From B18-G4 sp032250805 (GTDB lineage: Bacteria > Bacteroidota > Bacteroidia > Bacteroidales > B18-G4), in contig JAVVEM010000009.1 of assembly GCA_032250805.1 (NCBI GenBank), positions 1 through 64,000 on the forward strand: a DNA stretch of 64,000 bases, given 5' to 3'. Of the stretch, positions 37,562 to 46,690 are shown piece by piece. How positions within the stretch are numbered: position 1 is the first letter of the stretch; the number at the start of each line of letters is the position of its first letter. A program made the translations under genes and the position numbers. A model generated the notes under the pieces. That model saw only the letters and a program-made list of their open reading frames with translations, ran no database searches and had not been told where the DNA came from.

Positions 37562-39178
37562 CTATGACAACTGTTTTCGTTGTCTTAATCCCAGGCTGAT
37601 ACCAATCAGCAGTAACATTACGGAGACAAAGGCAGAAATGCGGGCAATATAATCTCCATGGCGGGCATAGTATGTTACTTTATCATTTGCATTGAGACTT
37701 TCTTTTAAGACCGCCGGCACCCAGTATCCTGATTCCTGCAGAATATCGCCCCGCTGATTAATGAAAGCCGATATCCCTGTATTGGCCGACCGGGCAATGC
37801 TGCGGCGCGATTCAATAGCACGCAGGCAGGCGTATGCAAAATGCTGCCGGTGGCCGGGAGTATTCCCCCACCAGCCATCATTGGTTACAATGAACATAAG
37901 CTCTGCGCCATTCCTGGTAAAACGGCCGAAGAATTCTCCATATACGGATTCATAACAAATTGCTGCGGCAATTGCCAACGAATCCTTTTTGCGGTAAAAC
38001 ACTTTTCTCACCTCATCGGTGCCGAGGCTTCCTACTGTTCCTCCCAGGTCGATGGCGAAATTTTCAAGAAATTTCAGGTAACGTGGAAAGGGCATTTTTT
38101 CCACTGCCGGTGTCAGCTTCGATTTGTGATAAAATTCGATCGTTTTTGTTGTATCAATAAAAAACACCGTGTTATATGCGTCGTAATAGGCTTCAGCATC
38201 CCTGAACTTTCTGGCTGTAAGGCTGGGGGTTTCGCCTTCAAAATATTCTCTGAAGGAGGATCCTCCAATTACATAAGTTATACCGGGATGTTCATTCACA
38301 AATTGCCTGACATGATTCAGGCCCGGACTTGCAAAAAACCTGTGCTCCCACAATCCTTCCTGAATAGTTGATTCGGGGCTGGCCACAAAATCGGTGTTCT
38401 CATCGACGAGTGTACCTGCAAGTTCAAGGTTACGGTTAATTACTTCCCGGGTCGGAAGATCATACTGCTCGGCATAAGGATCGATGTTGGCCTGCACCAC
38501 AACGACTTCCACCGGACGATCATTTTCCGTGTAATTGGCGTATATCACCCAGGAGGTAATGAGCGGTCCGAATAGCAGCAAGAGCGATAATCCTGCCAGT
38601 TTAACCATTTTTGCATATGCCCTCTTGTGCCGGTATGCAAGCATGATGAGCTTATAAAAAACAATATTCAACAAAAGCACCCATAATGTCCCGCCAAAGC
38701 TACCGGTATACTCGTACCACTGAACCCATTCAGGTTTACTGGCAAACACATTTCCAAGGTTCAGCCAGGGCCAGCTCATATCCCAGTTAAGGTGCCAGTA
38801 CTCGAAACTGATCCAGAAAAAAGGCAATATCAGGTAACCACTTGCTTTTCCATACACATGTTTTTTTGTATAAGAAAAAAGGTTGAACACCACTGCCATG
38901 AAGAAAGAATTAGCGACAAAAGCTCCTATGGCCCCCACCTCCGTTGAATTCCATATCCACCATGTGGTGAGCACATTCCAGAGTAGAAAGCCCGGATACG
39001 AATATACCATCACGGCGAAGCGATGGAAGTCCTTCCTGTTGGCACTGATATACTCTTCAAGAATGAGGAAAGGAACAAAAGCAATGAACGCAAGCCATGC
39101 CGCACCGTCGCGGGGCCAGGATAAGGCCAGCAGGAGGCCCGAAAGCATCGAAAGCAGGAGAAGATATTTCTTTTTCAT
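37562..39178 (-). CDS. lnt: Apolipoprotein N-acyltransferase
   Basis: A 538-residue inner-membrane enzyme that adds the third acyl chain to the N-terminal Cys of lipoproteins. About six to eight N-terminal membrane segments are followed by a nitrilase-type catalytic domain (about residues 225-500) and one C-terminal membrane segment (AFVSVMLLLIGISLG). The Glu-Lys-Cys triad is visible in FVASPESTIQEG, FYHKSKLTPAVEKMPF and AAAICYESVYGEF. The length and layout are normal. A TATCTTTG box ends only five bases upstream of the ATG, so the message may be leaderless; the next Met (residue 11) is an alternative start. Lipoproteins in the window (M28 peptidase, DUF4382 protein) would be its substrates. 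Confidence 0.93.
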   Translation of the reverse strand: MKKKYLLLLSMLSGLLLALSWPRDGAAWLAFIAFVPFLILEEYISANRKDFHRFAVMVYSYPGFLLWNVLTTWWIWNSTEVGAIGAFVANSFFMAVVFNLFSYTKKHVYGKASGYLILPFFWISFEYWHLNWDMSWPWLNLGNVFASKPEWVQWYEYTGSFGGTLWVLLLNIVFYKLIMLAYRHKRAYAKMVKLAGLSLLLLFGPLITSWVIYANYTENDRPVEVVVVQANIDPYAEQYDLPTREVINRNLELAGTLVDENTDFVASPESTIQEGLWEHRFFASPGLNHVRQFVNEHPGITYVIGGSSFREYFEGETPSLTARKFRDAEAYYDAYNTVFFIDTTKTIEFYHKSKLTPAVEKMPFPRYLKFLENFAIDLGGTVGSLGTDEVRKVFYRKKDSLAIAAAICYESVYGEFFGRFTRNGAELMFIVTNDGWWGNTPGHRQHFAYACLRAIESRRSIARSANTGISAFINQRGDILQESGYWVPAVLKESLNANDKVTYYARHGDYIARISAFVSVMLLLIGISLGLRQRKQLS

Positions 39179-39183
39179 CGAAA

Positions 39184-39191
39184 CAAAGATA
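39184..39191 (-). promoter_or_regulatory. -7 element abutting the lnt start codon
   Basis: TATCTTTG on the minus strand (39191-39184) is a perfect TAnnTTTG. It ends five bases before the lnt ATG, so the predicted start falls on or next to the A of ATG. No TTG is found at the usual -33 distance. Confidence 0.4.
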
Positions 39192-39258
39192 ATCTAAATA
39201 CAATCATAAATAATGAATACTGAAGGATGAAGAAGCTCATAATGAATGATTTGACAGG

Positions 39259-41217
39259 TCAAATCTTTCCATTTAGCGAAGCAAAATAATCAAGTACTTC
39301 AGGGTTTGCAAGAGCATCCTTATTTTTTATCTCTTCTCCGGTCAGTGCTTTCTTCACAGCAATTTCAACCTTTTTGCCGTTAAGCGTGTACGGAACCCCG
39401 ATAGTTTCCATGATGATGGCGGGTACGTGCCGTGGACTGCAATTACTGCGGATAAGTCCCGAGATCTTTTTCTTCAATTCATTGTCAAGGCAGTAACCTT
39501 CATTCATCTTCACAAAAAGTACAACCCGTTCATCATCCTCCCATTTTTGCCCGATCACGACCGAATCTTCAATTTCTTCCATATTTTCCACAACGTTATA
39601 GATCTCGGCTGTGCCGATGCGCACTCCGCCGGGATTCAGGGTGGCATCCGACCGGCCGTACATGGTAATGCCACCATGTTCGCTCAAAAGGATATAATCG
39701 CCATGTCGCCATATTCCTTCATAAACATCGAAATAGGCATCGTGGTATTTTTTCCCGTCAGGGTCGTTCCAGAAATATACCGGCATAGAGGGAAAAGCGG
39801 TTTTACAAACCAGTTCGCCCTGTTTGCCAACAACACTCCGGCCATAATCATCAAAACTGTCGACATCCATTCCCAGTCCACGGCACTGGATCTCGCCTCT
39901 GTAAACCGGCAACATTGGGTTGCCCAGCATAAAGCACGAAATAATATCTGTCCCTCCGGCAATGGATGAAAGCTGTACATCTTTTTTCCATTCGCGGTAA
40001 ACATATTCAAAGCTTTCATTTGAAAGGGGTGATCCCGTTGAGAGTATGGCCTTTAATGCCGGAAAATCGAAAATACTTTTTGGTGTTACATCAGCGTTTT
40101 CGAGGCTTGCAATATATTTTGCACTGGTGCCGAATATGCTCACCTCCAGTTCCCGTGCCATATGCAGTAAAGCATCCGGGCCGGGATGGAAGGGATTGCC
40201 ATCGAAGCAAACAAGGGTTGAGCCTGCTGCCAGACTGCTGATAAACCAGTTCCACATCATCCACCCGCAGGTAGTAAAATAAAAGATCGTGTCTTCTTCA
40301 TGCAGATCGCTGTGCAGCATAAGCTCCTTCAGATGTTGTATGAGGGTTCCTCCTGCCGAGTGGACTATGCTTTTGGGTAATCCTGTCGTACCTGAAGAAT
40401 ACATGATATACAGGGGATGGTCGAAGGGGAGCTGCTCAAATGTCATTGGTCCCTTTACCGGTCTGGCAAACTCATCCCAGTTCACTGCATGATCAATACC
40501 GGAAGTGTTCAGGGTGTTGGTATAGTTGATCAATACCACCTGTTCGACACTTGGGAGCTGATCAATGATACCCCTGAGTTTTTGCTGCGAGTCGAACACC
40601 TTTCCTTTGTAAAAATAACCATCGGCAGCAAAAATCACTTTAGGTTCGATCTGGCTGAAGCGATCGAGCACCCCCTTGATTCCAAAATCGGGGGATGATG
40701 AAGACCAAATTGCCCCGATGGATGCTGCCCCCAGCATAGCGATAATGGCTTCAGGCATATTGGGGATAAAGCCGGCCACGCGGTCGCCCCTTTTCACACC
40801 TATGCGTTTAAGTCCTTCCGCCACGCGATGAGCCTGGTCATAAAGTTCAGCGTAGCTGATGCGTCTTTCTATCTCTTCCTCCCCTCGAAAGATGATGGCC
40901 GTTTTTTCATCTTTCCTGGATAAGAGGTTTTCTGCAAAATTCAGTCTCGCCCCTTCAAACCATTTCGCGCCAGGCATTTTTTTTGGATCATCAACAACAA
41001 CATCATAATTCTTTGAATACTTAATGTTGCTGAAATGCCAAAATCTTCCCCAGAAATCGCCCGGATTTTTAACACTCCATTGAAAAAGTTCATTATAGCT
41101 TGAAAAGGACGCCCCAAAATGCCCGTTCACATCCTCAAGAAATTTTTTCATGTGCGAATTGTCGTACCTTTCGGCTGCAGGTGTCCAGAGTTTTTTATAC
41201 TCCATAGGTTGTTGCAA
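39259..41217 (-). CDS. Acetoacetyl-CoA synthetase (acetoacetate-CoA ligase)
   Basis: A 652-residue adenylate-forming enzyme that activates acetoacetate with ATP and CoA. Features: the family N-terminal part (DFWGRFWHFSNIKYSKNYDVV), AMP-binding core YIMYSSGTTGLPKSIVHSAGG, the GGTDI and YGRSD motifs, the hinge region LNPGGVRIGTAEIY and the C-terminal catalytic lysine in YTLNGKKVEIAVKK. The overall pattern fits the acetoacetyl-CoA synthetase subgroup rather than acetyl-CoA synthetase. It would use the acetoacetate released by HMG-CoA lyase, which links it to the leucine-degradation genes at 43-49 kb and 56.6 kb. It is divergent from the glycosyltransferase gene. Confidence 0.9.
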   Translation of the reverse strand: MQQPMEYKKLWTPAAERYDNSHMKKFLEDVNGHFGASFSSYNELFQWSVKNPGDFWGRFWHFSNIKYSKNYDVVVDDPKKMPGAKWFEGARLNFAENLLSRKDEKTAIIFRGEEEIERRISYAELYDQAHRVAEGLKRIGVKRGDRVAGFIPNMPEAIIAMLGAASIGAIWSSSSPDFGIKGVLDRFSQIEPKVIFAADGYFYKGKVFDSQQKLRGIIDQLPSVEQVVLINYTNTLNTSGIDHAVNWDEFARPVKGPMTFEQLPFDHPLYIMYSSGTTGLPKSIVHSAGGTLIQHLKELMLHSDLHEEDTIFYFTTCGWMMWNWFISSLAAGSTLVCFDGNPFHPGPDALLHMARELEVSIFGTSAKYIASLENADVTPKSIFDFPALKAILSTGSPLSNESFEYVYREWKKDVQLSSIAGGTDIISCFMLGNPMLPVYRGEIQCRGLGMDVDSFDDYGRSVVGKQGELVCKTAFPSMPVYFWNDPDGKKYHDAYFDVYEGIWRHGDYILLSEHGGITMYGRSDATLNPGGVRIGTAEIYNVVENMEEIEDSVVIGQKWEDDERVVLFVKMNEGYCLDNELKKKISGLIRSNCSPRHVPAIIMETIGVPYTLNGKKVEIAVKKALTGEEIKNKDALANPEVLDYFASLNGKI

Positions 41218-41331
41218 ATTTGATTGAACAGTAAATTTTACGGATCACTAAGATAGGAATTTTCGGGAATGTTCGTGCAGAAGAAAAGAAACATATGTTG
41301 GTACATGCTACCCACCCTAAGCCTAAAAATA

Positions 41332-41361
41332 TTGGAATTTCAGATCAATTCCCTATTTTTG
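41332..41361 (+). promoter_or_regulatory. Bacteroidota-type promoter upstream of the GT39 gene
   Basis: TTG (41332-41334), 19 bp, TATTTTTG (41354-41361): a full match to TTG-N19-23-TAnnTTTG. Transcription would start near 41367, about 215 bp upstream of the glycosyltransferase ATG and 36 bp upstream of the small reading frame at 41403. Confidence 0.5.
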
Positions 41362-41402
41362 AATTGAGAAAAAACATCAAACACCGGTCTGTACGCATAT
41401 CT

Positions 41403-41564
41403 ATGACCCCGAAAAACAATGATTTTAAAATACCTGTTCGCAGACATATCCTGCACAGGACGCAGATAGGGATTACAGAAGTGCACGGGTATTTATTCAG
41501 CAGCCAGAGCGATAAACCCCGGAAGAAACTCCGGGCCTGGAAATTTTCGACGAACAATTTTTAG
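41403..41564 (+). CDS. Possible small basic protein or leader peptide
   Basis: A 53-codon open frame starting with ATG about 36 bp after a good predicted promoter start and ending 18 bp before the glycosyltransferase gene. The product is basic (PVRRHILHRTQ, DKPRKKLRAWKF) with no membrane segment. I recognise no family. The frame is open further upstream to 41295, but the promoter lies inside that extension. It could be a real small protein, a translated leader or chance. It fills the 365 bp between acetoacetyl-CoA synthetase and the glycosyltransferase, where I see nothing else. Confidence 0.3.
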   Translation: MTPKNNDFKIPVRRHILHRTQIGITEVHGYLFSSQSDKPRKKLRAWKFSTNNF

Positions 41565-41582
41565 ACCATAAAATATTGTAAG

Positions 41583-43220
41583 ATGAAATCCGGATTGGTA
41601 AGAAGCCCTTATATCTTCCTTATATTAGCTTTATTGCTTTTCTTTCCCGCTTTCATGATCAATCTTGAATATGAGCCTGTTGGCGAGGATGAAGCCATCC
41701 GTGCCCTGGTTGCTTTTGAAATGGACAAAAGCGGAGATTATATAACGCCAACCATCGGGGGTACGCCATACATGAAAAAGCCTCCTCTCTACAACTGGAT
41801 TATTGCTGGATCATATAAGCTATTCGGGAATTATTCTGAGATGGCCATCAGGTTTCCGATGATCATCTCACTGCTATTGTTCTCAGCGACCATATTTTTC
41901 TTTATCCGTAAGGAGCTGGGCAAAAAACTGGCAATCTTAAATGCACTCATCTTTCTTACAACAGGGCGAATTATCATTTATGAATCCCTCATGGGGTTGA
42001 TCGATATGACATTTTCCTGGCTGTCCTATCTGTTTTTTATGCTGGCATATTTTCTATTTAAAAAAGAAAAATTTCTGCTGCTCTTCATCATGGCATACCT
42101 TATCGCAGCCATAACCTGGATGATGAAAGGCTTGCCCAGTATCACTTTTCTTTTGATCAGCCTGCTGGTATTGTTTGTTTCTGGCAAGCGCTTTCATATG
42201 TTATTCAGTTGGCGGCATTTTACCGGGATGTTTATTTTCCTGCTGCTTGTTGGAGGGTATTACCTGATATACTTTAATTTAAATCCTGAAACGAGCCCGG
42301 AAACTTTATTCATGACCCTGCTTGAGCAAAGCACCCGGCGCACTGTAGTCCGTTTTGGCCTGATGAAGACTATTCTTCATTTTTTTGCCTTTCCGCTTGA
42401 AATGCTATATCATTTTCTGCCCTGGACTTTATTAACCTTAGGATTATTTGTTGGGGGAAGTATTAAAAAGGCATGGGCTCATCGGTTTTTGAGGTACAAC
42501 ATCCTGATCCTGTGCTTCAACATTATTTTGTACTGGGCATCTCCCGAAGTATATCCCCGCTATATTCTTATGCTGCTGCCCTTGTGTTTTGCTGTTGTGA
42601 GCTGGGTATATACCGATCTGCAAGAGCGGGGTGCCAAAGCGGCTAAGGTGATTGAGTATATTTTTGGAGCAACGCTCATTCTGGCAGGTATTGCTCCCTG
42701 GGCATCGCCTTATGTTGAAATGGTGAAAGATGTTGATCATGTATTGTTGATCTCTGCCATACTGTCGATTGTTCTGGCCACAATTAGCATGATTTTCTGG
42801 ATCAGCAGGCAGTACCGGTTATTCTGGTTTGCAATCGCCATCCTGGTTTTACGTATCGGCTTTGACTTTCTGATCCATCCTACCCGGCAGGTCAACTCTG
42901 ATCCGGCCGCGAGCAAGGTTCTTGCCTATTCGCTTGCAGAAAAAACCAAAGGCAAACCTTTATATTCCTACTGGAACAAGAATACTGTTGGTCTTGACTT
43001 CTGGTATTTAAAAAATTGCGTGAGTTTCTGATATCACTTTCACCTTTCCGTTGCCAGGGATGAGATTATCTATCACAAGTCTGAAAAAGACCCTGATGCT
43101 TTATATTTTGGCTTAAGCTCCAATATCCGTGATGACAAGGTAGAGATCATTGATATGCTTGAGCGCAGGCACAGCGACCGCACTCCCATTCCCTTGTTCC
43201 GGTTTGTAGAGGAGAAATAG
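41583..43220 (+). pseudogene. GT39-type membrane glycosyltransferase (ArnT/PMT-like) with in-frame TGA
   Basis: A polytopic membrane protein with about a dozen hydrophobic segments. The N-terminus has the family signature: acidic GEDEAIRALVAFEM in the first loop, then GTPYMKKPPLYNWIIAGSYKLFG. Such enzymes move a sugar from a polyprenyl phosphate donor to lipid A, protein or polysaccharide. The frame stops at TGA (43029-43031, after 482 residues) but stays open in the same frame for 62 more codons to TAG at 43218. That tail (VARDEIIYHKSEKDPDALYFG) looks like the usual soluble C-terminal end, so the TGA is probably a nonsense mutation. All membrane segments lie before it, so partial function is possible. 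Confidence 0.75.
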
Positions 43221-43264
43221 ACACCATACCGGCGGTATTCATATTAGCATGCCTGATGGAATTA

Positions 43265-44410
43265 TCAGCGATTAACGTATCGTGAGATCACCAGCCGCTG
43301 TATTTCCGAAGTTCCTTCGCCTATGCGCAGCAGGCGGGCATCACGGTAGTGGCGCTCAATGTCGTAGTCTTTCATCAGGCCGTATCCGCCATGGATCTGC
43401 ACAGCTTCATCAGTAACTTCTTTGGCAACTTCAGAGCAATACAGTTTTGCCATTGCTGATTCCATTCCAAATTGTTTTCCTTCGTCTTTCAACCAGCAGG
43501 CTTTATACAGCAGGTTTCGCGCCAATTCTATCTTCATGGCCATGTCGGCCAGTTTAAAGGCATTGACCTGAAAATGATTTACGGGTTTACCAAACTGTTT
43601 GCGTTCATTGCCGTAAGCCAGTGCCAGTTCGAAGGCTCCCTGGGCAACACCGAGTCCCATAGCGGCAATCGACAAGCGGCCATTGTCGAGTGTGCTGAGC
43701 ATGATCTTCGAGCCTTGTCCGACCTCGCCCAGCAAATGGTTTTTGGGTACACGGCAATTGTCGAAATACAGTTCGGCCGTATCTGAAGCACGCCACATCA
43801 TCTTGCCATGCATGGAAACCTGTTTAAATCCGGCTGTTCCTTTATCCACCAGTATGGTGGAAAATATCTTCCTTCCGTTCTCTTCCCCGCTAACTGCCTG
43901 TACGGTACTGCCAATATTAATATCGGCAGAACCATTTGTAATAAATATTTTGGAGCCATCAATCACCCATTGATCACCATCGAGCTTTGCAGTTGTTTTC
44001 GATCCCCGCGAATCGGAGCCGGCATTGGGTTCTGTCAGGCCGAAGCCCCAAAGGGCTTTGCCGGTACATAGCTGCGGAAGATATTTCATTTTTTGTTCTT
44101 CCGTACCATAATAATACAGGGGTCCTATGCCAAGCGAGTTATGGGCTGCAAGCGTAGCGGCCTGTGAGCCATCAACCCTTGCCAGTTCTTCAACGGCAAT
44201 AATATAAGAAATTGTATCCAGGCCCTGTCCGCCATATTTTTCGGGTAATGTCATACCAAACAGACCAAGTTCACCCATCTGTGCAGTAATATCATACGAA
44301 AATTCCGCCTTCTCATCAAGTTCCCTGGCTACGGGTCTGATCACTCTCTCGGCAAAATCCCGCACAGTATCGCGGATCATTTTTTGTTCTTCGGAAAGTT
44401 CAAAATTCAT
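43265..44410 (-). CDS. Acyl-CoA dehydrogenase, short-chain type, in a leucine-degradation operon
   Basis: A 381-residue FAD enzyme of normal length that introduces the 2,3 double bond in an acyl-CoA. Visible motifs are LWGFGLTEPNAGSDSRGSKTTA (flavin contacts), WVIDGSKIFITNG, RKQFGKPVNHFQ and the C-terminal QIHGGYGLMKDYDIERHYRDAR followed by IGEGTSEIQR. The Glu in GEGTSEI sits at the catalytic-base position of short-chain and butyryl dehydrogenases; isovaleryl-CoA dehydrogenases have a non-acidic residue there and use another Glu. By context it should supply 3-methylcrotonyl-CoA from isovaleryl-CoA, by motif it looks short-chain or 2-methyl-branched. It is the last gene of the minus-strand operon, 60 bp after the carboxyltransferase-biotin gene. 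Confidence 0.88.
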   Translation of the reverse strand: MNFELSEEQKMIRDTVRDFAERVIRPVARELDEKAEFSYDITAQMGELGLFGMTLPEKYGGQGLDTISYIIAVEELARVDGSQAATLAAHNSLGIGPLYYYGTEEQKMKYLPQLCTGKALWGFGLTEPNAGSDSRGSKTTAKLDGDQWVIDGSKIFITNGSADINIGSTVQAVSGEENGRKIFSTILVDKGTAGFKQVSMHGKMMWRASDTAELYFDNCRVPKNHLLGEVGQGSKIMLSTLDNGRLSIAAMGLGVAQGAFELALAYGNERKQFGKPVNHFQVNAFKLADMAMKIELARNLLYKACWLKDEGKQFGMESAMAKLYCSEVAKEVTDEAVQIHGGYGLMKDYDIERHYRDARLLRIGEGTSEIQRLVISRYVNR

Positions 44411-44470
44411 TGATCAAAAGTTTTTTAATTAACAAATAATTACAGCAGGGGTACCCGATACCGGAAAATA

Positions 44471-46666
44471 TTAATCTTTATCTTTCTTCACTTCCGCTTC
44501 AAGCTCAACCAGAGCCGTATTTACTTCTACCATTTCGTTCAGTTGTACAAGGATTTTCTTGATCACTGCGTCTTTTTTGGAGGTGATATTATTTTCCATT
44601 TTCATGGCATCGATCACCACAACAACATCGCCTTTTTTGATCTTGCCGCCTTCTTTCACATTGATCTTGAAAACCTTTCCTGGTATGGGCGAAACGATTT
44701 GATTGCCGGCATCCATACTTTCACCGGCTGTTCCTGCCGAGAGTTCTGTTTCGAGCAGATCATTTCTGAACATTTGAAACTCACGGCCATTGATACTAAC
44801 TTTTGCATAATCGCCCTCACCAGCTGAGATCGCTGCAAAGAAATTATCGTCGCCCAGGCTGAAATCAATTTCCCCGCCATCAATGTAAAGTAATTTTCCT
44901 GTAAATTTTTTCTTACCAATCATGAATTCCCATTGATCATCGTCACGTTTTTTAACCGCAACCTCAACCACTTTGTCATCAACGGTAAGCTCGAGTGTTT
45001 GCTGGCTGCGCCAGTAGCCAATATTGTTCCATACATCGATGCTTCTTGGCTTATATTCATTCACCTTTTTTTCGGTGTTCAGGGTATACAGGAGATAAGC
45101 CACCATAGCAGTGCTGATCTTAACCTCTTTTTTGTTATATGAATCCCTGTTCGGTGCAGTTTTAGTGTTCACGGCTACAGTTGTTTTGGTTGCTGATTGT
45201 TGTGTTTTCATTTTTACCAGTTCCGTTTCAAAGCGCTCTTTAGCGATGCCCGATTTATAATCCCGGTACTGGTCTTCATGCATTGCAAATTCAAAAAGTT
45301 CTTCGTCATCCTCACCGGTATCCCATCCTTTCTCCTTCATCTCCCTGCGATATTTTTCGAGAGCATCCGGATAGAAGTCCTGCGGAACACCGTCATAGAA
45401 TTCCCGTTCCTGATCCTTTGCGAGCGCAATAATTTCCGGCGCAAGCGGGCCTGGCAGCTTACCCGCTTTTCCGAGCACCATATTCCAGGCGTTGTCGTCC
45501 ATCATGGAGTATCGTTCTTCGCCTTTGGCCATTTGCATCAGGTTAAGCAGGGCAATATTCTTCACGTACTGGCTGTATGGGGTTACCAGCGGGGGGTATC
45601 CAAGTTTTGGCCATATGTATTCAACTTCTTCGAACAGCTTCATGAGCAGTTCGTCTTCCGTAAGTTCAGCTTTACCACTTGATTTAAGTGAGAAGTTGAT
45701 GCTATCCTGTACTCCTTTGAGGTCAGCCATCAGGCTTCCCATCATACCACCGGGCAGGCCCGATTCGATCATCAGCGATGACATGAACCTGTTTTTCGGG
45801 TTGATCCAGTACCCCAGAAAGTCGTCGATGAATTCCTGCGTTAGGGCACGTGCTTCCATGTAAGCGTTCATATTGATATCGGGAACGTCGAAGCCGGCAT
45901 CCAGCAGCATTTCCCTAATGGTGATCAAGTCGGGATGCACCATTCCCCAGGAGAGGGGTTCCATGGCCACATCGATAATCTCAGCACCTGCTCTGGCCAC
46001 TTCAAGCATTGAGGCCACCGAGAACCCGGGGCCCGAATGGCCGTGATACTGCACCAATATCCTGGGATATTTTGTTTTAATGGCATGGGTCAGCCTGCCC
46101 AGCATTGCAGGGCGGCCGATACCGGCCATGTCCTTCAGGCAGATCTCATCGCAGCCGTATTCAACTACTTTATCAACCACCTGCATGTAATAGTCGACGG
46201 TATGTAATTTTGAGTGGGTTATACATAGGGCAGCCTGAGAGATCATCCCGGCCTCTTTGGCATATTTTACCGAAAGCTCGAGGTTACGGTGATCGTTCAG
46301 TCCGCAAAAAGAACGGGCAATATTCGTCCCCTGGGCATTTTTCACCTTGTACATCAACTGCCTCACGTCGGCCGGAACAGGAAACATACGTATCCCGTTC
46401 AGAGCCCGTTCGAGCATATGTGTTTGTATGCCCACATCATTAAAGGGCCGGGTCCACTCACGAACAGCTTTATTCGGATTTTCCCCATACAGGAGGTTTA
46501 CCTGTTCAAAGGCTCCACCATTTGTTTCAACACGCGCAAAGCAGCCCATGTCGATAATTACCGGGGCGATCCTTGTCAGCTGATCCACCCGGGGAACATA
46601 TTTCCCGGATGATTGCCACATGTCGCGGTATAGCAGGCTGAATTTTATCGGTCTCTTTTTAGCCAT
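44471..46666 (-). CDS. Chimeric carboxyltransferase: 5S-type domain + MCC-alpha-like BT domain + biotin carrier
   Basis: A 731-residue protein. Residues about 1-470 are a pyruvate/oxaloacetate-type carboxyltransferase (transcarboxylase 5S family). It has LLYRDMWQSS with the metal-binding Asp (the common RDAHQS reads RDMWQS), the active-site Lys of CDEICLKDMAG and the metal ligands of VQYHGHSGPG. Residues about 530-640 (SIDVWNNIGYWRSQQTLEL through NDLLETE) resemble the BT docking domain of methylcrotonyl-CoA carboxylase alpha subunits. Residues about 655-731 are a biotin carrier with Lys689 in DAMKMENN. The biotin carboxylase domain expected in MCC alpha is absent. The gene lies between the dehydrogenase and hydratase genes, in an operon with the MCC beta subunit. 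Inference: a biotin-dependent transcarboxylase subunit, the donor probably oxaloacetate. Confidence 0.8.
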   Translation of the reverse strand: MAKKRPIKFSLLYRDMWQSSGKYVPRVDQLTRIAPVIIDMGCFARVETNGGAFEQVNLLYGENPNKAVREWTRPFNDVGIQTHMLERALNGIRMFPVPADVRQLMYKVKNAQGTNIARSFCGLNDHRNLELSVKYAKEAGMISQAALCITHSKLHTVDYYMQVVDKVVEYGCDEICLKDMAGIGRPAMLGRLTHAIKTKYPRILVQYHGHSGPGFSVASMLEVARAGAEIIDVAMEPLSWGMVHPDLITIREMLLDAGFDVPDINMNAYMEARALTQEFIDDFLGYWINPKNRFMSSLMIESGLPGGMMGSLMADLKGVQDSINFSLKSSGKAELTEDELLMKLFEEVEYIWPKLGYPPLVTPYSQYVKNIALLNLMQMAKGEERYSMMDDNAWNMVLGKAGKLPGPLAPEIIALAKDQEREFYDGVPQDFYPDALEKYRREMKEKGWDTGEDDEELFEFAMHEDQYRDYKSGIAKERFETELVKMKTQQSATKTTVAVNTKTAPNRDSYNKKEVKISTAMVAYLLYTLNTEKKVNEYKPRSIDVWNNIGYWRSQQTLELTVDDKVVEVAVKKRDDDQWEFMIGKKKFTGKLLYIDGGEIDFSLGDDNFFAAISAGEGDYAKVSINGREFQMFRNDLLETELSAGTAGESMDAGNQIVSPIPGKVFKINVKEGGKIKKGDVVVVIDAMKMENNITSKKDAVIKKILVQLNEMVEVNTALVELEAEVKKDKD

Positions 46667-46690
46667 ATCTTGTTGTCAGTTTTTCAGTTC

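Noticed and set aside
32418..43031. A recoded genetic code (TGA as sense) to explain two in-frame TGAs
   Set aside because: maeB, the M28 peptidase, acetoacetyl-CoA synthetase, the acyl-CoA dehydrogenase and the 32934 permease all end at TGA at the expected family length, so TGA is a stop here.
45197..45682. A 161-codon frame antisense to the carboxyltransferase gene
   Set aside because: Entirely opposite the conserved 5S-type domain and without a recognised motif or start context.
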